A stretch of DNA of 64,000 nucleotides, taken from NCBI GenBank assembly GCA_966211965.1, contig CBIHON010000009.1, positions 1-64,000 on the forward strand, read 5' to 3'. The notes under the pieces are model-generated. The model did no database searches. It was not told the DNA's origin and saw nothing but the letters and a program-made list of their open reading frames with translations. This document shows positions 51,927-60,255 of the stretch, piece by piece. The DNA comes from CBIHON01 sp966211965. GTDB taxonomy: Bacteria; Pseudomonadota; Gammaproteobacteria; Burkholderiales; Burkholderiaceae_D. Positions within the stretch are counted from its first letter, which is position 1. Every line of letters starts with the position of its first letter. A program made the translations under genes and the position numbers.

Positions 51927-54475
51927 GATTCGTCCTTTTGCGTCACCTCGCCCAAATCCTGGCGGCGCACCTCGAATGTTTCCGGCACGAGTCCGGCGCA
52001 CCAGCGTTGCCACATGATGCGCAGCGCACGCTCCAGCCCGGCGGCCACCAACGCCGGCTGGCGCATGGCGGACTGTCCGAATCGTTTGCGCAAGCCGGCA
52101 CGCAGGCTGGCCAGTGCAGATAAATTACCGGTCGCCGACAAGCCTTTCTGCACGAAGTCGGCGGCATCGTGCGCGACAAACTCGTCCAGGCCGGCGTGCC
52201 CGAGAATCGCCGCACCCGACCGGCCGGACGGCGCATCGCCGGCGAGCGTCAAGGTCGGCACCCCCATCCATGCCGCATGGAGCGTCGTGGTGCCGCCGTT
52301 ATAGGGAAAGGTATCCAGGCAAACATCAACCTGGTGATGCAGCGCGAGATAGGCCTCCATGCTGCAACGCGGATGAAAACTGAGGCGATCGCGCGCTATC
52401 CCTTCGCCTGCGAACATGTCGATCAACACATCGTATTTGCCGTCCTCCGGCATGGCGCCCAAGAGCATTCGTGCGTCGGGCAAGGCGCGCAACAATTGCG
52501 ACCACAGGGCGATGACCGACCGGCTGAGTTTTCTTGGCTGGTTGAAGCTGCCGAAGGTAATGTAACCTTTGTTCAGTGCGGGCAATGTATTGACCGGCGG
52601 CGCAGCTTCATGGGGCAGGAATGGCGCGCCGGCTGGCAAATGCACAATCTTTTCGGTGAATTGCGCATCGAATTGCCCGGGCGGCAGGAAAAAACGGTCC
52701 ACCAGGTAGTAATCCACTGCACGCAATCCGGTAGTGCCGGGATAGCCGATCCAGCTTGCCTGCACCGGTGCCGGCTTGCGTGCAAAAGTCAACAAGCGGT
52801 GCTTCGCACTATGACCGGACAGGTCGATCAGGATATCGATGCCATCGGCCCGAATTTTTTCCGCGAGTGCGGCATCGCTTAGGCGGGTGATCGGGTTCCA
52901 GTGCGTAAAATGCCGGCGCAAGCGCAGGCTTACCGCGTCTTCCGTAGCGTGATTGGAATAGGCATGCAGCGTCAAACTCGCATGGCCGGCAAGATGCGGC
53001 AGCAAAGGCTCGACATAACTGGCCACCGCATGGTTACGTAAATCCCCTGAGACAAACCCGACTTGCAGACAGCGCCCGGCGTCGCGCCGGTTGGCGTGCG
53101 TGGGCCAAAAAGGCCGCAGCGGCGCCTCAAACTGTTCTCCAAAGCGGAGGTGCTCGGCAAACAACGCGGCCGGCCTGAACTTTTCGCTGTGACTGATACA
53201 GAACAGCAAGTTGCTAAAGACCTCGACAAAATCGGGCCTGAGTTCGAGTGCCCGGTAATAGCTCGCCACCGCAGCGTCAAAATGTCCGCGCTCTTGCAAG
53301 ACGCTGCCCAGATTACTGTGGCCTTCGGCATAGCCGGGCCTGATTTCCAACGCCCGGCGGCAACTCGCCAGCGCGTCATCAAGCTGCCCAAGATCGCGCA
53401 ACGTAGCGCCCAGGCTGTTGTGCGCCTCGGGAAGATCAGGTTTGATCTCGATCGCCCTGCGATAACTGGCTGCCGCGGCGTCAAATTGCCCAAGGTCGCG
53501 CAAGGCATTGCCCAGGTTGCAGTGCGCTTCCGCGTAGTCGGGTTTGATACCGATCGCCCGGCGGCAGCTCGCCGCTGCGCTGTCCGGTTGCCCAAGTTCG
53601 CGCAATACATTGCCCAGATTATTATGCGCGTCCGCGAAGCCTGGCTTGATCTTCAGCGCACGCCGATAGCTGGCTTCGGCTGCCGGCATTTGTTTGAGGG
53701 CCAGGAGAACGTTGCCCAGGATGTTATGCGATTCGACATCCTGGGGCGACAGCATCACTGCTTTTTGCATCGCCCCCATCGCCTCTTCAACCCGTCCCAG
53801 GCAATGAAGAGCGAAGCCCAGGACCTTCCACGTAAACCCATGCCTGGGAAAGCGCAGCGTCAACGAACGGGCCAGTGCTTCAACCTCGTTGAACCGTCCT
53901 TGGCCATACAAAGCCATCAGCGCGTCTATCTCCGGTTGGCTGGGCGTCTTGCCGACGCCTGCTTTTACCGAGGTTTTCGTCGGTTTGATTGCCTCCATTC
54001 GGTCCGCTTGCTTCCCGCTTGTTTGGCCTGCGGGTGAAGCTGCATCCGTCCTCTCAGGTTGTGCCATGACTTGCACTGCATTCTGAGCGGGAGCCGCCAA
54101 CTGCGCCGCCAGCGCCTCTGCCGCCGGACCCTGCAAGCCATGCTTCTGCCCAAGTGCCAGCACTTGCCGCGCAGCTTCCGCGCGCCCGGTTTGGATCAGG
54201 GTTTCGATATAACTTAGCCAATGGTGCGGTTGTTCGGGACTCGCTTGCAATGCGGATTCAAAATAAGGAAGCGCGACCGACGGCTCCCCACGCTGGATCG
54301 CCAGCACACCCATATTGTGGTTGGCGTCCGGCTGCGCCGGTTGAGTCTGCAGAACGGTCCGGTAGAGCGCTTCGGCTTCCTGCAGGCAGCCCGATTGATG
54401 GAGCCTCACCGCATGTTGCAGGGTTTGCTCCATGGAGGGAGATGCCAAGGACTGCGGCGAACTGTGAACAGTCAT
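51923..54475 (-). CDS. TPR / O-GlcNAc transferase-like (SPINDLY) protein 2
   Basis: The 850-residue protein has about eight to ten tetratricopeptide repeats (GQFDAAAASYRRAIEIKPDL and similar) and a C-terminal family-41 transferase domain: DLSGHSAKHRLLTFARKPAP, ASWIGYPGTTGL, DTFPYNGGTTTLHAAWMGVP and LAGDAPSGRSGAAIL. The YNGGTTT form differs from the HNSGTTLFE form of copies 1 and 3, so this copy may use another donor or acceptor. It overlaps the aminotransferase gene by 4 bp. Role in flagellin glycosylation is inferred. ATG 54475 is the first start after which the TPR family is conserved. Confidence 0.9.
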   Translation of the reverse strand: MTVHSSPQSLASPSMEQTLQHAVRLHQSGCLQEAEALYRTVLQTQPAQPDANHNMGVLAIQRGEPSVALPYFESALQASPEQPHHWLSYIETLIQTGRAEAARQVLALGQKHGLQGPAAEALAAQLAAPAQNAVQVMAQPERTDAASPAGQTSGKQADRMEAIKPTKTSVKAGVGKTPSQPEIDALMALYGQGRFNEVEALARSLTLRFPRHGFTWKVLGFALHCLGRVEEAMGAMQKAVMLSPQDVESHNILGNVLLALKQMPAAEASYRRALKIKPGFADAHNNLGNVLRELGQPDSAAASCRRAIGIKPDYAEAHCNLGNALRDLGQFDAAAASYRRAIEIKPDLPEAHNSLGATLRDLGQLDDALASCRRALEIRPGYAEGHSNLGSVLQERGHFDAAVASYYRALELRPDFVEVFSNLLFCISHSEKFRPAALFAEHLRFGEQFEAPLRPFWPTHANRRDAGRCLQVGFVSGDLRNHAVASYVEPLLPHLAGHASLTLHAYSNHATEDAVSLRLRRHFTHWNPITRLSDAALAEKIRADGIDILIDLSGHSAKHRLLTFARKPAPVQASWIGYPGTTGLRAVDYYLVDRFFLPPGQFDAQFTEKIVHLPAGAPFLPHEAAPPVNTLPALNKGYITFGSFNQPRKLSRSVIALWSQLLRALPDARMLLGAMPEDGKYDVLIDMFAGEGIARDRLSFHPRCSMEAYLALHHQVDVCLDTFPYNGGTTTLHAAWMGVPTLTLAGDAPSGRSGAAILGHAGLDEFVAHDAADFVQKGLSATGNLSALASLRAGLRKRFGQSAMRQPALVAAGLERALRIMWQRWCAGLVPETFEVRRQDLGEVTQKDES

Positions 54476-54760
54476 GGTTGCGAAGACAGCCCTATAAAAA
54501 ACGATGGATAGCGGCACAACAATGCCAGCTTGGTCCAAGCATTATAGATTCAGCACCGCCCGGATCAGGCCACGATATGCGGTTTAAATCTCGTTGTATT
54601 CGGCGCTTCGCCCAAAACTACAACTTGCCAAGCTCGCGTATGGCGGGCCGCTTCGCCTCAAACGTCGCCCTGATAGAGAAGCGCTCCATAGCGAGCCCCG
54701 TGCATATCGCCGGGACGCTACTAACCGCGATTTTTGGCCCTCATTATGCTATAAAGCCTC

Positions 54761-56494
54761 ATGCCGATCGATAACCCCATATTTACACGGAACCGACGCG
54801 CGCTCGATCTGTTTTGCCCACGGGTCGCGGCCTGTATCGCGCATCTCCCGGCTCCGCTCCCGGTTGATTTTCGCCTCAAGGATCAGGAGCCTGACTGGAT
54901 TCCTCCGGCCTTGAATGCAAAAGACACGGCGGTGCTGCAGGGAATAGGCGACGGCAGCAAAATCCTGCAACTGCTGGATTTGCCGGTCTCTCGCATCCTG
55001 GTACTGGAATGCGAGACCGCGGCGTGCCTTGCGATACTATTGCGCCGCGATTTTTCTGCGGCGTTTGCATCCGGGCGCCTGCAGTTCTTCCTGCTCCCGG
55101 CGAATTCTCCTATTACACGGGAAATCTTCCTGCGGGAATGCACGGCTGAACTGATAGATTACCTGCATCGGCCCGATGGCACGCTGCACTTTGTCGCCAC
55201 CGGCACCACAGCAAGCCACAGCGGCTTTTTTGACGCCCTGCGTCAAGGCGTGCAGGAAGCCGCGCGCACGGTACGCGAATTCGCACAGGCCCGTGTTCCT
55301 ACCATCGCCTACGATATAACGGTTGTAAGCCCATGCTGCGCCATTTTCGATGACCTGGCGCAGTGCTTTCACCGGCTCGGGCTGAAGACGCAATTACTCC
55401 GAGTACCGGACCATCACGGCATGTGGACAGCCGACCAGTGGAAAGCCGCGCGCTTAAGTCTGGCCAGCACACCGAGCCGCCTCGTCATCACACGCAATCG
55501 CACGCTGTTCGAAACCGAGCACGCGACTGCCTATTCACAACCGGAGTCCCTATTGCCGGGCAACACGGCGATGTGGTGGTGGGACGTACCCAACATCGCC
55601 ACCCACATTGATTTGCGCCATCCACGCGGCAACGGGCACGCCTTCGGTTTCGCGCGCGACATTCTGCCTTTGTTGCCGCAGCGTGCGCAGTGGTTGTCCC
55701 CCGGCGCCCGCACGGCTTTCGTCGAGGCTGGCGCACAGCCGCAGATAGAACAGGACATCGGCGTGTCGTTTGTCGGCCAAAGCCGGCTGCAAGACCTTCA
55801 TGCCAACCTTCGGCACTTGGGGCAAGTGCTGCGCGATCTTGGCGGCAGTGCCCCGGCGTTGGCCAAGGATCTCGATCAAAACCGCGGATATGTGCAATTG
55901 CATGGCTATTTGGCACAACACCGCCGGGACATACAAGATGCGATTGCGACGCTTTCGCCGGCGTTTCCTGCCCACGCCTATTACCTGCGCTATCTGCTGG
56001 AGATGGCTGTGAGCGGCGCGTTCCGGATCGCCGCCATCGAACACTTGATACGGGAGAACGTCGAAATTTCCTTGTACGGCGACGATGACTGGCTCAAGGT
56101 GCCAAGCGTGAAGCCTGTCAGTTTCAAAGGCATTCTCGCGCCCGCCGAGCTACCCGCGCTCTACCGCCGGTCAGGCATCAACTTGAATCTGAATTTCATG
56201 CAGGTCTCGTCGACGGTCAATCCGAAAGTGCTGGATATCGCCGCTACAGGCGGCGTGGCACTGACCGATCATCGCCCTGAGTTGGAACTACTTTACCCAG
56301 ACCCGGCTGCTCGCCCATTCTGTTTCGACTCATTGGATCAACTAGTGGAGCGAATCGCCTTGCTTCGGCAAGCGGACCTGAGCTGTCACCGTCAGGCAGT
56401 GCGTGAACACACATGCCGGTACCATACCTTGCAGCAGCGGGCGCTGTGGCTTGCCCGGCATTTCAGCCTGCTGCAAGACGACGGCATGCATTAA
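54761..56494 (+). CDS. CgeB-like glycosyltransferase
   Basis: This 577-residue protein has an N-terminal domain of unknown type (LQLLDLPVSRILVLECETAA) and a C-terminal GT-B half with YGDDDWLKVPSVKPVSFKG, YRRSGINLNLNFMQVSSTVN and PKVLDIAATGGVALTDHRPE, the Glyco_trans_1_2 (CgeB) pattern. It probably transfers an island sugar to flagellin or extends the glycan. It is read divergently from copy 2 across 285 bp in which I see no gene, and converges on copy 3. Codon use and strand do not set it apart. Confidence 0.85.
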   Translation: MPIDNPIFTRNRRALDLFCPRVAACIAHLPAPLPVDFRLKDQEPDWIPPALNAKDTAVLQGIGDGSKILQLLDLPVSRILVLECETAACLAILLRRDFSAAFASGRLQFFLLPANSPITREIFLRECTAELIDYLHRPDGTLHFVATGTTASHSGFFDALRQGVQEAARTVREFAQARVPTIAYDITVVSPCCAIFDDLAQCFHRLGLKTQLLRVPDHHGMWTADQWKAARLSLASTPSRLVITRNRTLFETEHATAYSQPESLLPGNTAMWWWDVPNIATHIDLRHPRGNGHAFGFARDILPLLPQRAQWLSPGARTAFVEAGAQPQIEQDIGVSFVGQSRLQDLHANLRHLGQVLRDLGGSAPALAKDLDQNRGYVQLHGYLAQHRRDIQDAIATLSPAFPAHAYYLRYLLEMAVSGAFRIAAIEHLIRENVEISLYGDDDWLKVPSVKPVSFKGILAPAELPALYRRSGINLNLNFMQVSSTVNPKVLDIAATGGVALTDHRPELELLYPDPAARPFCFDSLDQLVERIALLRQADLSCHRQAVREHTCRYHTLQQRALWLARHFSLLQDDGMH

Positions 56495-56554
56495 ATTCCG
56501 CTATCGGCCGAAAACCATCTATGCATTTGCCGGCGCCCCTGTTGACGGCATTGC

Positions 56555-59065
56555 CTACCCGATCTCGGACGCCGGCAATCCCGCACACCAACGCCGCCAC
56601 ATCGTCGAATAGGCCTCCTCGATCGAGCGCGCCAACGCAGCCTCATCCATCAAGGCACTAGCCTCCATTTCCCCCCTTAGACCGGCCCGCAACGAGGCCA
56701 GCCTGCCGGTGTCCGAAGCCAAGGCTACCGCCCTGTCGATATAGTCCTGCTCACTTGTGGCAATCCATTCCGGATGACCCATGGCGGTCAGTATGGCCGC
56801 ACCAATGCGACCGACCGAAGGCCTTTCGGCCAGGGTGACGGAGGGTACCCCCAGGTACAAGTTCTCGAATAGCGTAGTGCCCGAATTGTGCGGAAAACAG
56901 TCGAGGCCGACGTCGATTTTTCTCAGCACGTCCCAGGGCGGACTCCGATAACCCAGCTCCAGGCGTTCGGCACCAATCCCATGTGCGGCGAAGCGCTCGC
57001 GCATATCTGCCTGCATGCCGGCGCTGCGCAAGTCGCTGCTATCGAGAATCAAGCGTGAACCGGGTACGCGCTGCAGGATGGCGGCCCAGGTACGAATGAC
57101 CCGATGATTGAGGCGCACCGTTCTGGATAAGGCGCCGAAACTGACGGTACCGGTCATCAGCGACGGCAACGGCCCTGCGTCGCCCATCCCTTGCGCCGGC
57201 CGATAGGCCGCCCAGCGCGGCAGCCGCACCAGTTTTTCCGAGAACAGACGCTCGCAGCCCGGCGGGGCGAATTCGCCATCGGCCAGAAGATAGTCGATGG
57301 CATCAAGTCCTGTGGTATAGCCATAACCCAGCCATGACACCTGAATTGGCGCCGGTTTGCGCGCGAATACCAGCAACCTGTTGCCAGATGTGTGGCCGGC
57401 AAGATCGATCAGGATGTCGATCTCGTCACGGCGAATCCGTTCGGCCATTTGCGCATCGCGCATGCCTGTGGTGTTGCACCAATGATCGACGTAAGTCTTG
57501 AATCTGGCACTAACGCTATCCTCGGCCAGGACTTGTGCGTAGGCGAAGATTTCGAAGCGGGTCTTGTCGTGTCGCGCCAACAGCGGTTCGATGAAATAGC
57601 GTGCCGAATGCTGGCGCAAGTCGGGCGAGACGTAGCCGATACGCAGCCGGCGGTTCGGGTCGCGCCGGTTGGCGTGCGGCTCGTTCTGCCGCAACGGCCG
57701 GGCATGTTGTTCGTTCCAGCACCGGTACTCGGCGAAAATCGCTTCGGGGGATAAATCCGGATGATAGTTCAGGCAATACAGCAGGTTGCTATGGGCGGCG
57801 ATATATTCCGGTTTGATCTGCAGGGCATGCCGGAGGCACGCGGCGGCCTCATCCAGTTTCCCCTGTATTTGCAGGGCAAGGCCGAGATTGTTGTGCGCTT
57901 CCGGGTAGTTTGGTTTGATCTCCAGCGCCCGACGATAACTCGCCAAGGCATTATCAAGCTGCCCCAAATCGCGCAGGACGGTACCCAGGTTGTTATGCGC
58001 TTCAGCAAGATCGGGAGCGATCTCGATTGCCCTGCGATAGCTCGCCGCGGCAGCGTCGAATTGCCCTAGGTCGCGCAAGGCATTACCCAGGTTGCAGTGT
58101 GCCCCGGCAAAATCCGGCTTGATTTCGGTCGCCCTTCGGCAACTCGCTACGGCGCCCGCCAATTGTCCAAGATTGTGCAGAGCGACGCCCAGATTATTAT
58201 GGATCTCGGCAAAATCCGGTTTGATCTTCAATGCCCGCCGATAACTCGTTTCGGCCGCCGAACTGCGTCCCAAGCCTAGCAAGATATTGCCCTGAATACT
58301 GTGCACCTCGACATCCGCCGGCAATAGTTCCGCTGCCTTTTGCAACGACTTCAGCGCTTCCTCAAGCTGCCCTTGAAGCTGCGTCACGTGCCCCAACACC
58401 TTCCAGCCAAATCCCTGCCGGGGAAAACGCACTGTCAGCGACCGCGCTAGCCTTGCCGCTTCCTCAAATCGTCCTTGACCGTGCAGCGCCAACAGCGTGT
58501 TGATCTCTTGCGCACTGGGTGCTTTACCACTCGTCTTGTTGGAAGCCGCTTTGTCGGAGGTTTGCTTTAGGTCCGCAGCCTTTGCTTTCTCCGTGTTCTC
58601 GCTGCATGGCATGGCTGGCGACGCTGGCGCCTCTTCCGTGTCCAGCTGCCCAGAACCGGGCGGCGGCATCTCTCGGGCGGATATCGCCAACCGGGCCGCC
58701 AGCGCCTCCACCGCCTCACCCTGCAAGCCATGCTGCCGTCCCAGCGCCAGTACCTGCTGCGCCGCCCCTTCCTGCCTGGCTTGAATCAGCGTCTCGATAT
58801 AACTCAACCAGCGGTGCGGTTGGTCCGGCCGCGCCGTCAGCGCGGCTTGAAAATAAGGCAACGCGGCAACGACTTGCCCCTGCTGCACTGCCAGTACGCC
58901 CATATTATGGTTTGCATCAGGATGTTGCGGCTGGATTTGCAGGACCTCGCGGTAGAGCTTTTCGGCCTCTGGAAGCCGGCCTGCCTGATGTTCGCTCACA
59001 GCCTGTTGCAAGACTTGCTCGGGGGAGAGATTGGAGGCCGGCTGCGGCAAAAAGGAAACAGTCAT
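56555..59065 (-). CDS. TPR / O-GlcNAc transferase-like (SPINDLY) protein 3
   Basis: The 836-residue protein has many tetratricopeptide repeats (GRFEEAARLARSLTVRFPRQ, GQFDAAAASYRRAIEIAPDL and others) and a family-41 transferase domain with DLAGHTSGNRLLVFARKPAP, SWLGYGYTTGLDAIDYLL, LDCFPHNSGTTLFENLYLGV and LAERPSVGRIGAAIL. The N-terminal 120 residues closely match copies 1 and 2. Several TPR units are nearly the same as in copy 2 at the DNA level (about 58020-58095 against 53445-53520). ATG 59065 is chosen because MTV...P begins copy 2 in the same way. Flagellin as acceptor is inferred. Confidence 0.9.
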   Translation of the reverse strand: MTVSFLPQPASNLSPEQVLQQAVSEHQAGRLPEAEKLYREVLQIQPQHPDANHNMGVLAVQQGQVVAALPYFQAALTARPDQPHRWLSYIETLIQARQEGAAQQVLALGRQHGLQGEAVEALAARLAISAREMPPPGSGQLDTEEAPASPAMPCSENTEKAKAADLKQTSDKAASNKTSGKAPSAQEINTLLALHGQGRFEEAARLARSLTVRFPRQGFGWKVLGHVTQLQGQLEEALKSLQKAAELLPADVEVHSIQGNILLGLGRSSAAETSYRRALKIKPDFAEIHNNLGVALHNLGQLAGAVASCRRATEIKPDFAGAHCNLGNALRDLGQFDAAAASYRRAIEIAPDLAEAHNNLGTVLRDLGQLDNALASYRRALEIKPNYPEAHNNLGLALQIQGKLDEAAACLRHALQIKPEYIAAHSNLLYCLNYHPDLSPEAIFAEYRCWNEQHARPLRQNEPHANRRDPNRRLRIGYVSPDLRQHSARYFIEPLLARHDKTRFEIFAYAQVLAEDSVSARFKTYVDHWCNTTGMRDAQMAERIRRDEIDILIDLAGHTSGNRLLVFARKPAPIQVSWLGYGYTTGLDAIDYLLADGEFAPPGCERLFSEKLVRLPRWAAYRPAQGMGDAGPLPSLMTGTVSFGALSRTVRLNHRVIRTWAAILQRVPGSRLILDSSDLRSAGMQADMRERFAAHGIGAERLELGYRSPPWDVLRKIDVGLDCFPHNSGTTLFENLYLGVPSVTLAERPSVGRIGAAILTAMGHPEWIATSEQDYIDRAVALASDTGRLASLRAGLRGEMEASALMDEAALARSIEEAYSTMWRRWCAGLPASEIG

Positions 59066-59254
59066 GGTTGCACAGTCGGCTTCAAAAAACCGGGTTGAAC
59101 GTCGATGCAACTGGGATTGGCACAAGCCGGAACACTGGAATTTCGGCCGCCTTAGCGAACTTTATCGAACCAATTGCAAACTTATTGTAGCCATTATATG
59201 GTCCGCATCACACAAGCCAGAGCAAGAAATGCTATATAAATCCGACGATATTCT

Positions 59255-59514
59255 GCAGCGGCACCGCCGGTTTCCGTCACCGTACCGGCTGTCACGCTGC
59301 CGTCGCTCCAGGCGATCATCGCCGTAGCGCGTCCAACACGCCGGCATCGGTGAAATTGACCGAGACGCTTGCCGCCGTATTGATGTTCACAGGTGCCGCC
59401 GAGGCCGCAATGGCGCCGACTGCAGGCGCGTACGGCGTTGTTGGGCGGGCCACCCGCACAAGCGCAGACATCGTGGGGCTGGCGCCGCAGGCGAATGCAT
59501 AGCGGAAGCCGGCT
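59255..59514 (-). pseudogene. PKD-like domain gene remnant
   Basis: Reading the minus strand, AVGAIAASAAPVNINTAA, VSVNFTDAGVLD and then, after a one-base frameshift near 59328, TAMIAWSDGSVTAGTVTE fit the PKD-like domain pattern (FTDAG...W.DGS...GTVTE) of secreted adhesins or cell-surface proteins. The upstream end of the frame abuts the palindrome at 59515-59635, which truncates it. An old fragment, not expressed. Confidence 0.55.
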
Positions 59515-59635
59515 TAGAGCATTTTCAGCCTGACCGTGCGGAGTCAAGGTCAGGCCGAGGAGCGGACGCGTACAGGCGTACGCCGAGCACCGGAAGCCTG
59601 AGATTGGCCCGTACGGTCAGGCTGAAACTGCTCTA
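59515..59635. repeat. Palindrome E2 with conserved loop
   Basis: A 25-bp stem with two mismatches (59515-59539 with 59611-59635; core CAGCCTGACCGT) encloses a loop with GGCCGAGGAGCGGACGCGTA and GAGCACCGG. The loop aligns with the loop of E1 at 45805-45860, including the following ATTGG, but the stems differ completely. Confidence 0.85.
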
Positions 59636-60132
59636 GCCAGCCGCCCTCTTCCCGGCGAGGGGTAACATGGGCCGAGATAATGCCTACCGACAGCTTAAAT
59701 AAATTGCAACATGCGTGTGTGGAGGCGGTAACCAAGGCCCCCCATCAACAGAGCGCAAATACACTGACTGGATACCACCAAGGGCCTTCGCACCTTTTTC
59801 GTCGCAAGTCGCGAAACAAGAGGGGATTTCATGTAACGGCTACATTTTTGATTTCTTTAGGCTTCGTTTTTTTATCACTTTTTATTTGAAAAAACTTGCC
59901 CCCGGGTCATGCAGGAAATACCAACTCAGCGTATCTTGCTGTCGATTAGCCCCAATATAGGCGGGCGGAGACCAAGCGGCGCCCATCCCAAACTTCAGTA
60001 ACAAGAGCAGTTAGCCGGCTGCTACCCTACCCTCGCGTTTTTCGGCGACTAAAGGTTTGCCCCATCCATCCGAAGAAGAAGGCGCCTGGCTTGGTTTGGG
60101 CATCGCCGGAAAATAAAACTTGCATTAAGGGC
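59636..60132. other. Intergenic region before fliC
   Basis: No gene is seen in these 497 bases. Short frames have no recognisable product. A weaker sigma-28-like match occurs at 60050-60076 (TAAAGGTT, 11 bases, TCCGAAGA). Confidence 0.6.
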
Positions 60133-60159
60133 TCAACTTTTTCCAGCTTCGCCCGATAA
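60133..60159 (+). promoter_or_regulatory. Sigma-28 (FliA) promoter of flagellin
   Basis: TCAACTTT (60133-60140), an 11-base spacer and CCCGATAA (60152-60159) match the flagellar sigma-28 consensus TAAAGTTT-N11-GCCGATAA at 6/8 and 7/8 positions. Transcription would begin near 60166, leaving a leader of about 90 bases before fliC. Confidence 0.75.
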
Positions 60160-60255
60160 ACCTAACAACAGCGGTTGTGTGTCTCAAGTAACGCCGAGGC
60201 AGACCAATGTGGAATCGATTAAGCCAGCAATACTGCAAAGAACAGGAGAATTAAA

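Noticed and set aside
50730..52304. 524-codon plus-strand frame opposite the aminotransferase
   Set aside because: Antisense shadow; the aminotransferase carries the PLP lysine and conserved motifs.
53200..54000. Regularly spaced DNA repeats resembling a CRISPR array
   Set aside because: Spacing is 102 bp and in frame; these are tetratricopeptide codons. The same applies to 57800-58450.
60050..60076. Second sigma-28-like site TAAAGGTT-N11-TCCGAAGA
   Set aside because: Its -35 match is good but the -10 is weaker than the site at 60133-60159; kept only as an alternative.
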